The notes below the pieces were generated by a model that searched no databases, had not been told where the DNA came from, and saw nothing but the letters and a program-made list of their open reading frames with translations. The position numbers and the translations under genes were made by a program. Positions 1 to 9,790 of a stretch of DNA of 64,000 nucleotides are shown piece by piece (the first letter of the stretch is position 1; each line of letters begins with the position of its first letter). The stretch comes from Sarocladium kiliense (lineage: Eukaryota > Ascomycota > Sordariomycetes > Hypocreales > Sarocladiaceae): positions 3,348,001-3,412,000 of the forward strand of contig JAUZTG010000029.1 in NCBI GenBank assembly GCA_030734395.1. The letters run 5' to 3'.

Positions 1-1658
1 GACGTCAAGGTTTCAAGCTTCCGCTTGCGATCTGCAAGCTCCTTCTTTCGATAATCAAGCTGGGCCCGTTCAGAAGCCAAACGACTTGTCTCGACAAGTT
101 CGGCGTTCAGCTTCTCATTCTCCCTCTCCATATCCCATAGTCTATCGTTCTCGTCGGAGATTTGCTTGTCCCATCCACTCGCCTCGAAGTCTTTCTGGTT
201 CGTCTTCAGCCGCTCCTCATTGCTTGCAAGTTCCCTGTCCAGGATGGCTCTAGTCCCTTCATCAGCATCTATGGAACCAGCTTCATGCTGTAGAACGGAG
301 GTCCGCTTTTCAATTGCGCCCAATCGTTGTTTCGCAGATATACGGTCCTGAGTCTTGGCGGCCTTTTGTCCCTCCAGTTTGGTGATCACGCTGGTTGCTT
401 GGTCGAGCTCCACCGAGTTCTCCTTCTGCAACCGCTCTAGATCTCTCTTCTTGTCGTCCAGAAGCTTCTGAATCCTTTCGTTGAATGACTTCACATGTTG
501 CTCAGTCAAGTCGCCATCGAATCCTCGTAAGTTGTGCGCTTGAGCGGCTTGTTGGACGGTGGAGAGTCGCGATGCAAGCTGCCGTTCGTACTTGTCCTTG
601 TCTGACTGGTGTCTCCCTCTTTCGGCCTGCTTGTTTGACAATTCTCTGCGTGCTGCACTAAGCTCTCCCTGCAACTCATTGTATTGGTCCTTGTTCTGTT
701 GTTGTTGCTCGTGATATAACCGCATGCGCTCCTCGTATTGGGACAGGGAAGTTTCCAGAGCATCGTCCTCGTCAGGAAGCTCTTCGATGGTGCCTCGTAG
801 CTCGTCGATCGCATCTTGTCTGTAGCTGAGCTGTTCTGTCTTAATGGTGAGGTTCTGAACTATTTGCAGATAGCTGTTGGCCTGTTTGTGCTTCTCCTTG
901 ATAGCCTCCTGGGTCTCGTCCATCCTGACTGTCAAAGCTTCGCATGTCTCACGAGCAGCCTCGATCTCGCTCTGTAGCCCACTCATGCGCTTCTCAGCTC
1001 GCTCGCCGCGGTCCTTGTTGACCTTGTTGTGCGCCTCGTCGTTCTGCAATTTGCCAAGCTGCTCGACCTGCTTCTTTCGGAGGATCTTGAGGTTGTCGAT
1101 CGCTTTGGTGTACTTGAGGGCTTCGAAGATCTCGTCAAATCGCTTCTTGAGGGCTGCAGGTTCGCTCAGGGGCCATAATGACTCGTCTTGGTGGCAGAAG
1201 ATAACAGCATCGAGGATCGCGGGGGAAACACCGAGCCGTTCGGGGATCATTTCGTCGAGCTGGGCAACACGAGTGGAGCTCGTGGTTCGTTCGCCATTGT
1301 TGACGACGACGAGAGAACAGTCGAGAGTCTTTTGTGATCGAGTAGTCTTCTTCACAGTGAGCTGCAAGCTCCTGGTTGCGACATGCTGCCTGTCGTTTAT
1401 TGACCGGAATTGTAGTTTAACCTGGGCCATCACCTCCTTTTCACCACATAGCTTCGGGTCATGAATGAAAGCGCCACCCTTACTGTTGGGTGGAAGCTCG
1501 CCGGTCGTCGCATACTTGAGACACTCGATGATGGTGGTCTTTCCGGAACCATTGTAACCGACGATCAGGGTCAGTGGGGTGTTGAATTGAATGGCTTCAC
1601 GGGCATGTGGGCTGAAGGAACGGACACCCGCAATGGAGAGCTTGTCAATTCTTGACAT
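1..1658 (-). CDS. rad50: RAD50 DNA repair ATPase, N-terminal part (runs off the left edge)
   Basis: Rad50 is the SMC-like ATPase of the nuclear Mre11-Rad50-Nbs1/Xrs2 complex, which tethers and processes DNA double-strand breaks and maintains telomeres. The start is the ATG at 1656-1658, giving MSRIDKLSIAGVRSF. The Walker A motif GYNGSGKTT is at residues 34-42 and the Q-loop, VIFCHQDESLWPL, has its Gln at residue 157. From about residue 185 the protein becomes charged coiled coil. About 552 codons are present without an intron. The family is usually about 1,300 residues, so the zinc hook, returning coil and Walker B lobe lie outside the window. It diverges from wc-2. Identification is near certain from motif order and spacing. 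Confidence 0.97.
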   Translation of the reverse strand, partial: MSRIDKLSIAGVRSFSPHAREAIQFNTPLTLIVGYNGSGKTTIIECLKYATTGELPPNSKGGAFIHDPKLCGEKEVMAQVKLQFRSINDRQHVATRSLQLTVKKTTRSQKTLDCSLVVVNNGERTTSSTRVAQLDEMIPERLGVSPAILDAVIFCHQDESLWPLSEPAALKKRFDEIFEALKYTKAIDNLKILRKKQVEQLGKLQNDEAHNKVNKDRGERAEKRMSGLQSEIEAARETCEALTVRMDETQEAIKEKHKQANSYLQIVQNLTIKTEQLSYRQDAIDELRGTIEELPDEDDALETSLSQYEERMRLYHEQQQQNKDQYNELQGELSAARRELSNKQAERGRHQSDKDKYERQLASRLSTVQQAAQAHNLRGFDGDLTEQHVKSFNERIQKLLDDKKRDLERLQKENSVELDQATSVITKLEGQKAAKTQDRISAKQRLGAIEKRTSVLQHEAGSIDADEGTRAILDRELASNEERLKTNQKDFEASGWDKQISDENDRLWDMERENEKLNAELVETSRLASERAQLDYRKKELADRKRKLETLT

Positions 1659-3758
1659 TGTGCCTCAGCTCTGCCACCTCGGAAGTCACGATCAGGAGCT
1701 GTGTGGCCAAGAGAACTAGGGGTTGTCGTGATGCAACAAAATGCCCCGAGTGCCTACAAAAAAGTGACGACAGGCAGCAACGGCAGGTAGCTAAACGCGC
1801 CAGATGAAGCAACGCGTTGAATAAGCGGGCGCGAGCTCACGTGCTTAGCATCGCACCGCCACAAGCTATTACAGCCACAAGTCAGATAAATGGCAACCAA
1901 TGATAAGCACCACGACCCTGCGGCTGATATTCCCATATGGTAAGTACAAATCTTTTGCAAGCAAGCTCAATGCTGCGCTATGTATTTGCTTCGTACGGCA
2001 TGACTGACGCGCTGACGACAGACCGCTTGTCTTGTTTTCATCTCACTGGAACCTGGATGCACGAGACCGAAGCCACCGTTACTAGCATGCCGTTCAAGCT
2101 AGACGATAGCGCTGAACCTAGCACCTGTCGAGATGAGCTCAAGTTAGGCGCAAGAAGATCCGACATCCATCGGCCCACAAGTCACCTTGTGACTCGTAAA
2201 AGCTCTGGAGGGAATTGGTGAAGCAAATCCGTGTGCAGGATCAGAGAGGGCTCAAAGCACCACGAGATGCGGTGAGAGTCGATGACAGATCCAGGACTAA
2301 CAAGCAAAGGGTTCTGAACACCATCCTCTGTGAATAAAAGGCATGGGACCCTTGATTTCTCCACGGAAGACTTGTTGAGTAATGGTGGCACTTCCTTTGG
2401 CTGTAAAGCACTGGGAGGGGTACCATGATTGCACGGCCTTAATGGTGCACGCTAATTCGTTATGCTGGTTCCTTTGTAGAGTCGCTATAAGGGCTGGGCC
2501 CAAGCTCGTAGAGGAGCAAGCCCCACGCTAAGCGGAATGGTGCAGCCGGGCCACCCTCTAAGCTTCTCCCTAGCCGCCACCAAGCTCCTCTAACCTTTTT
2601 CCCTGATTGCGTGGTCCTGGGCAGGGCCAGAGCAAAAAACACCACAGGCGCCCAGGGTAGAAGAGGGGGAGGGGGAGGGGGACCACCACCCACGGAAGGG
2701 CGCGTGAGGGGATAGCTTAGACAAGACAAGCCCGCTTTTGGTTGGTACCCGCTTGCATCGGCGATGGGCATGGGAATCGAGAATTTGCGAATTTGCCCAT
2801 GTTTGCTCAGGATCGAGGATCGCTATTTTTTGGGCGGTGCGTGCGGAACCTGCGCCTTGGGTCAGCCAGTGAACCCATCAAGTGACTTGGGTCGGGGTCT
2901 GGTGCTGTTACTGCATCGAGTTGCGGTGCTGATCTTTTTTGGTTGCCCAGAGTGTGGTTTGTTCCTCGATTGTTAGTGACTGTGAGGATGGGATTCTTGG
3001 TATCGTCATTTGTTTCTTTTCGCTGGTTTCAACCGCAGCTCGAGCCATGTTTGTGCATGCATCTGTTGTGTCACCCAAAGGAGGCGTCACTGCAGTCAGT
3101 CACCGTGCATCAGCTCCCTCAGAAAGAAGCATGGTCCAGCACAACACGCCATCATTGACTAACACCTACAGGTATCTTTTGCCACACCTGGAGCCCTGTC
3201 ACCAGCTGCCGCCACAGCTGTCCGTGCTCTGTGACACATGCACATCCACGCTAACTGCCACCTGCGGCAAGTGTCCCATCACCCACTAACACCTGCCATC
3301 CAGGCTGAGGTACCGTCCCATAGACAATCGAATTTCCCTCCAGTTGCTAAGCTTGGGCAGGTACCACCACCGCCATCGGCTCTCTCTCAACAGCCGTGCC
3401 TAAACTCGAGGCCTGTCCTCGTACGAAGTGCCCCGTGATCGATCCCGTCCATTATCTGCTCCTCTGCCCGATTCCTTGTTCTTGCACCATCGCCATCGGC
3501 CTCGTTTTCGTTCCTCGCTGTCCCTATCGCCCCTTGTTTCCTTGCGTCTAGGTGTCCACGCCACCATCTATTGTCGCCTGGACCACTTGCTCCGGCGCGC
3601 ACTGTGGCGCTACCACAGTGGAAGTAGCAGCAGCTGGGCGACTCACTGACCAACGAGCCCGGGAAAAAAGCCCTGCAACTGCAGAAGGAGGGCCGCTGCA
3701 CCCTCCGGATGCGATTATTAGCTGAGCGTGCGCTTCATGACCGAGTCCAGCCGCTGCC
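1659..3758. other. Divergent intergenic region between RAD50 and wc-2
   Basis: This 2.1-kb region carries the 5' flanks of both neighbours. I see no supported gene. A G-rich purine tract lies at about 2655-2690, and short open frames on both strands lack family motifs and good start contexts. The stretch 3400-3740 just upstream of wc-2 is CT-rich in the way fungal leaders are and probably includes the wc-2 5' UTR. An ATG at 3737, out of frame with wc-2, lies 22 nt before the proposed start. Confidence 0.6.
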
Positions 3759-5357
3759 ATGTCCCACCACGGACAGCCTCCACCGCAGAGTGCCCACGGT
3801 ACACCCAACGACGACCACTTCTCCCACTTCGACTTCGATTTGGGTTCGATGCAAGACATGAATGTAATTCGACCCTTGTCGCACCCCTCATCAAACAGCA
3901 TCGGCTGACGCTACGCAGATGGACGGCCAGGATGGCAACGACCTCATAGCTTTTCTCGATTCCAACATGCTGGGGTCATTTTCTGACATGCCCATGAATC
4001 TCGCCGGTGGCGATGACGCAACAACCACCAGCGCAAACGACTTCGATCCGAACATGAACGCCGCTGCCACACAAGGCGCTGTCGCGCGAGCCGAGAACCA
4101 GTTCAATACCGCTTCCAACAATGTTCCGGGCGCGGGGCCTCTGCCGCCGGGCGCCTTTGGCCAGCTGGGCCAGCTGGGGGCTGGCAACACGAACACTTTG
4201 ACAGAGTTTACAAAGCGGAGGAATTGGCCAGCAAAGGTCGTCGAAGAACTGAAAGATTTCCTCCAGATCCTCGACGCCAATGGGCGCATTAAATATGCCT
4301 CTCCAAGTATCCTCAATGTCTCTGGCCACTCGACCGAGGAAATCCAGGACGTCTTCCTCAAGGACCTAATCCATCCTGATGACCAGGGTGTCTTTGTCGC
4401 TGAGCTGAACGAATCCATTGCCTCCGGCAATCCCTTGCGCATGTTCTATCGCTTCAAGAAGAAAGACGGTGCATACACGATTTTCGAGGCCATCGGACAC
4501 GCCCACATCGCAGCAGCCAAATTCGCGCCAAACCCCAGCAATCAATCGCCCTTCTGCCAGGCCGTTTTTATGATGGCAAGGCCCTACCCTACTAAGAACG
4601 CCGGCCTTCTGGACTCATTCCTCGAGCATAAGATTGAAAATGAACGCCTCAAGAGGAGAATAGCGGAGCTGAGAAGGGAGGAGGAGGCAGATGCAGACGA
4701 GGCGCAAAAGGCATGGACTGTGAGCCAGGAGGCACGGTCCGACATGACACCCTCAGAAGAGACTGGCGCATCCTCCAGCGCGACTCCCTTCTTCAGAACT
4801 AATAGCTCTGGAGACAGAGGCATGTCTCAGTCGGATCGGGAGGCTCTCAACATCGCTCTGACACGTGAAAACCTCGAGGGCGCGTCAGCTGGTAGCAAAC
4901 CAGACTCTCTGCGGGACAAGATGGCACGTTACGAAGGCTCTTCACATACAGACACCATTGAGATGCTCACGGGGCTACGGTATATTGAAGGCGAGCGCAG
5001 CAAGGGCATCACAACGGGCAACGCCAGTCCCACTCTGATCAAAGGAGACGCAGGAATAGCAATCCCCGTCGACCGCGATCCTCGGACTGGCGAGAAGAAG
5101 AAGAAGCTCAAGGCTTCTGAGGAATATGTATGCACAGATTGTGGTAAGTCCATCTGTTCAGGCACGCAAGACGTCGCCCTCTTGCTGATAACCATTGCTT
5201 CGCAGGAACTCTTGACTCTCCAGAATGGCGGAAAGGCCCGAGCGGGCCGAAGACGTTATGTAACGCCTGTGGACTGCGATGGGCAAAGAAGGAGAAGAAG
5301 AAGAACAACAACGCCACCTCCCATCCTACACCGATGACCGATCCCGCCGCTGGCTAA
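3759..5357 (+). CDS. wc-2: White Collar-2 (PAS and GATA zinc finger), blue-light response and clock factor
   Basis: WC-2 partners the photoreceptor WC-1 in the nuclear White Collar Complex, which activates light-responsive and clock genes. There are three exons: 3759-3863, 3919-5143 and 5206-5357, giving 493 residues. The first exon encodes MSHHGQPPPQSAHG, resembling the MSHGQPPP start of Neurospora WC-2, and ends at a GT-AG intron in phase 0. One PAS domain spans about residues 140-250 (LKDFLQILDANGRIKYAS, then HPDDQ). The GATA finger is C440-x2-C443-x18-C462-x2-C465, with the DSPEWRKGPSGPKTLCNACG signature, followed by a Lys-rich basic tail and an early stop. Intron 2 splits the codon after the second zinc Cys. 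A start at 3919 is possible but would lose the conserved N-terminus. Family identification is very secure. Confidence 0.95.
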
Positions 5358-6688
5358 GGCCGTAACCGGCCCCAAGGAGCGAAGACTACATTTCCGTGGA
5401 GCACCTGGCGATGCGAAAGCCACTTTTTCCTTTTTGTCTGTGTCATGTCAAAGTATACGAATTGGGCATGATGAGCGTTTTGATATTTCGGGGCTGGCTT
5501 CTGGCTTCACGCGTTTGCTATCTTGTTTTATTTCTGTCTGTCGTTTTTCTTGCTTGCTTCTGGGCCTCGGGTCTGACCAACCCGATAAGCGCGGGCGTCT
5601 TGTACATGGATGACACGATGATACCTCACGGCAACAAAGAGAAGTATGGAGCAAATGGGATTATTGAAGCTACTACAACATACACGGCGGAGTTTCTGGG
5701 GGATTACGGATTCTAGGTGAGAGAGGGAATCAGGGGTGGTGAAGATTATCTTTGATACTCTTGATGAATACAAAACGGGTGGTTTGGAGTGCAAATGGGG
5801 TTGTGGCATGCGTGATCCCATGAATCATGGATGAAAGGTATTGTTTGTGTTTTGGATCACCTGCCCGGCCCAGGCCAGAATTGTTGTAGCTTCTGGTTGA
5901 GGCATAGCGCAACCAAAGGTGTGACGAAGTGTTTAACACCATAGGACACAGTCACACTTGTCACTCACGACTCGATTCGGCTGTGTCGACGGGGCGATCT
6001 TCATGTCTGACAGGCTTCAAAATTGTGCCACGGCACTGTTCCACGTGTACGATCCTGCGAGCCAGATTAGAGTTTCGAGAGCAGCGGGGTTTGATCCGAG
6101 CAACCGAGAAAGAGGGTCAACAGGTCCCTGATCAACCACTGTAGCTTCGATTCTGTAGATGAGATCTACCCGGCCGTCCGCCCCTTGTCACAAGCAGAGT
6201 GGCCTGACTTTTTCGAGCTTGGTATCTTCCATCCCGTGACTCGCGAGTCAGGGACATGAGCTGATGCGGCGCGGCGTGGCCGGCTTGGCTCTGATCCACG
6301 GACTGGACCCAGTGAAGCTTTGGTAGGTCGCGGGCCTGAAGGATTCGTGTTCGTTGCTTTTTGGCGTGCGTTGGCAACATATTTCAGCTGGTCATGGGCG
6401 GGCTTCTGGTGGAGTTGGGCTGTGGTGGGAAGCTGGTGAGGGGCAGGTTAGTGGGAGGGGCAGGCAAACACGCGGCAGGGAGCTTTGCCCTTATTATAGC
6501 TGGTATACCTGCTGACGTAGTAGCTCCAGAAGGTAGCTTGGTGCTTTCTTATTTATTACGTCGAAGACTTGCTGTTTCACGTTCTGACGAATTCGTCTCT
6601 GATTCTATTCGATTTCTTGATCCATTCTTGTCCTTCTCGTAACGATTCAACGGCCGTAAGAGAAAGCTAAAGCTAGACATCAGACATC
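5358..6688. other. Intergenic region downstream of wc-2
   Basis: The left side should hold the wc-2 3' UTR. The right side is the promoter of the small gene at 6689. A 10-bp direct repeat, GAGGGGCAGG, occurs at 6438-6447 and 6455-6464. Each copy contains AGGGG, the stress-response-element core. A TTATTATAG stretch lies at about 6490-6498. The open frames here have no family motifs and are judged noncoding. Confidence 0.5.
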
Positions 6689-7505
6689 ATGGACAAGTTC
6701 ATCAACGCCGGCAAGGAGTTCCTCCAGGAGCAGACGAAGGATGACAACAAGAATGGTGAGTTCTTGCTTTATTCCAGTCCAAACCGAATACCGGACGTCA
6801 TCGCTAACCATCATCTTCATCGCAGACTCCGGCAAGGAGAACCGTACGCTCGAACCCCTCGAACATTACACCAAGAACCCATCTAACCCCCATCACAGAG
6901 TCCCAAGGCGGTGCCGGCGGCATCCTCTCCAACTTCGGCGTCGACTCCTCCTTCCTTGAGAACGCCACCTCGGAGGCTTCCAAGCGTGCCGGCAACTCTG
7001 GCAACTCCGACATGTTCTCCAGCATCGTCTCTGCCATCGGCGGCAAGGAGGACAAGCTTGCCAAGGAGGACCTCGACGAGGAGGACGCGGTGAAGAACCA
7101 TAAGAAGGAGTACAAGGAGGGCGGTGATAAGGAGGCGGATGAGAAGACAATGGGAACGGCGGCGGCGGTGCAGGCGCTGAAGCTGTGGAATCAGGGTGAG
7201 GCTGGCAACAAGCAGGATAAGGGAAGCTTTTTGGGGTTGGCAATGTCTGAGGCTTCGAAGGTAAGTTCTCCTGCTTTGTCTGTCCCTGACATTTCTCGTG
7301 GTTCAAAATTAACCGAAAGGAACCGAGGTGGCTGACATTGTAAACGTAGCTGTTCGATGACAAGGCTGCTAAGGGCAACGTCAAGTCCGGCACTGACAAG
7401 CAGAGCGTCATCCAGCAGGCTGGCGAGGTGGCTATGAAGCTATTCCTCAAGAGCCAGGGTCAACAGTCTGGTGGTCTTGCCGGTCTTGCCTCTAAGTTCC
7501 TGTGA
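6689..7505 (+). CDS. Small hydrophilic Lys/Asp/Glu-rich protein, possibly beta-flanking-protein-like
   Basis: Four exons fit consensus splice sites: 6689-6755, 6826-6843 (18 bp), 6899-7260 and 7350-7505, giving 200 residues with matching phases throughout. The protein begins MDKFINAGKEFLQEQ, is rich in Lys, Gly, Ser and acidic residues, has no signal peptide or membrane span, and ends in a Gly/Leu-rich tail, GGLAGLASKFL. The mid part, with ALKLWNQGE and GSFLGLAMSEASKLFD, resembles small fungal proteins annotated as 'beta-flanking protein'. That match is from memory and its biochemical role is unknown. Two AGGGG motifs upstream would fit stress induction, but this is inference. The gene model is strong because all four exons join in frame. 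The function is not known. Confidence 0.85.
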
Positions 7506-7709
7506 GCAAATAGGATGATCTGACTACGAGGGACGGGAGTGAACAAGGATCTTGTGATCGTGAGTATCGACATGATATTTCTTCAAATGAATAGAGATCG
7601 GGACCTTGTCCAATGTTGTTGTCCAGAAATTGTTGAATTCGTTATATTGTCTTCGATTTGTAGTCATGCTGGCACTACTGCATGGAGTATTGGCATCCAA
7701 GTGTTCACT

Positions 7710-9790
7710 TTACTGCCCATGCGCACGCTCTGTCTCGCCCAGCACATCGAACCACGCACGCGGCTTCTTCCTACCACCGTCGACCTTATCATGCAGGTAC
7801 TCCTCCAGCTCTCCCGCCCATGTCAGGAGCTGCTCCTCAGCGCCCCATTCTCCCAGCGCCATCAATCCAATCGGCATCTTCCCTTCTCCCTGGTCTGGAT
7901 CGGCGTATCCAACAGGAGCTGTCGCTGCTGGAGTACCAGTCAGGTTCGATAGCCACACGTACATCATGTTGCGAATACTGAGGTTTGTATCACTTGCTCC
8001 GTATGCATCATCGTTCGGTACCCTGGGCCATCCAATCACAGGCGTCGTCGGAGTTACGATCAGCAAGTTCGGGTGTTTCGCGAAGAGATGCGCAAGATGC
8101 CTCATTTGAAGCTCCCGCATCGCGTTCGCAGCCAAGAAGTCGTCCGTGGTAGAGCAAGAGGCTACACTCAGGAGTAGCTTATTCAGATTGTTCATATGGC
8201 CCAGCCAGTGGCCGGAGCTGATAGGTGCGTGTGCACGCGCAGCGCGGGAAATCTCGCCGAGGCAGAGCAGACCATGTGCAAGACGACCTTCCTGGACGAA
8301 GGGAATGGAGATGTCGACAATGTCATAGCCCTTCTCGGCAGCGAGATAGTCCACAGCGGCGCGGCAGGCGGCCGCAACGCGAGGGTCTGCAGGTGCCCAC
8401 CAGTCGGAGTAGATACCAATGGTGCGACGAGCCGAAGGTTGTAGGGGCTGTGAAGGTGCGTAGAGTTTGCGGATGGGGCAGTCAGGATCCGGCTGGGCCA
8501 TTAGACGATAGGCAATGGTCAGGTCCGCAACTGTGCTGGCAAGTGGTCCGAGACGGACCATGGTGCCGTCCAGGGCGATGGTGCGTTGATGGGACGGTTG
8601 AATGCCGTAGATACCATTGTTGGCGGAGGGAATGCGGACAGAACCGCCGCCATCGGTGCCCACAACAAAAGGGACGATGCCAGCAGAAACTGCGGAGGCA
8701 CCGCCGCCAGAGGAGCCACCTGGGTAGTAGCTGTTGTTGTGATGGTTTGTGGGAGTGCCTTGAGATGGCTGGAAGATGTCAGTTCAGTGATCCGTTCAAG
8801 TGCAGGACAGTGAGGATGGCATACATTGCAGCCACTTGTTTCTATGATTGAGTTAGTAACATGCATTAAATCTCCAGGGGGTGACCCAACATACCAGAAC
8901 CAAGCTCATGCATTCTGTTCTTGCCGATTACAATCGCGCCAGCCTGCTGCAGCTTCAATACAGGCCAGCAGGATTTCTCAACAGGCTTGTAGTTAGGGTT
9001 GTTAGACATGTATGGGTTCATCCCCCAGTGATTCACCCAGCCCTCAACATCCGTATCATCCTTGACACCAATCGGCACGCCATCCAGCACACCAAGAGAT
9101 TTACCCTGAGCATATCTTTCTGTCGACGCCTTCGCTGCCTCCAGAGCCAGGTGCACTGAGTCGTGATGGTTCACCCACCCGTTCTCGTACAAGCCTTGGG
9201 GCTGCTGCTTCTGGGCGATGAGAGGGAGAAGGGTATCGACAACTTGGAGGGGCGTCGCTGCGCCGGAGATATAGGCAGCATGGTAGTCTGCTACAGAATA
9301 GTAGCGTCCAGAAGAAGGGCGGGTTGAGGCTTCGAGGAGCTGATTTTCGAAGGGGACGAGAGGAGGGTCCACGAAGCCGAGAGAGATCACAGCTGGCTAC
9401 ATAACACGTCAGCTTGGTATTGGCGGCAAGCTGACAGGCGATGTGAATCTTACATGAAATCTCACCGGAAGATTCTTCAGCTCGGCAAGTTTGGCGATGG
9501 TGGAGAACCCAGCATTGTGCCAGAAGAAGCTCTGGAGGAAGCCAACGCGACTAAGACTACATCACCGAAGGACAGTGATGTTAGCAATTGCTTAGCATCC
9601 CGCAAGAGAGTCACTCTGCTGCTTACATGTTTGCGAGAACAGCAAGAGGCAGCCCGCTCAGAACCGGATTATTGTCAAGAGCTTTAAGATATCCTTTGTC
9701 GTTATACTCCTTCGCCTCTGGATAGTCCAGGAAGCGTCGCGCTTTGGCCACGGAGGTGGATGCTGTGTCAGGTAGATTTGAGGAAACCAT
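7710..9790 (-). CDS. Amidase signature family hydrolase (fatty-acid-amide-hydrolase/acetamidase type)
   Basis: This enzyme hydrolyses a carboxylic amide; the exact substrate is not visible. There are five exons on the minus strand: 9790-9627, 9556-9466, 9396-8895, 8841-8825 (17 bp) and 8768-7710, giving 610 residues. The catalytic Ser-Ser-Lys triad can be placed: Lys197 in GVPIGVKDD, the cis-Ser about 277 in PGGSSGGGAS, and nucleophile Ser301 in GTDGGGSVRIPS. The 24-residue spacing of the two serines matches FAAH. No signal peptide is evident, so it is probably cytosolic. An in-frame open stretch extends to 9976, but the ATG at 9788-9790 was chosen for its ATCATGG context and because the upstream peptide looks non-conserved. 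The 17-bp exon is required to keep the frame between HELGS and the glycine-serine motif. Confidence 0.93.

Noticed and set aside
3891..4442. 183-codon minus-strand ORF
   Set aside because: Antisense to the wc-2 PAS exon. The plus-strand frame has clear domain motifs and this one has none.
8225..8851. 208-codon plus-strand ORF
   Set aside because: Antisense to amidase exons 4-5, with an Arg/Gln/Cys-rich product and no motif.
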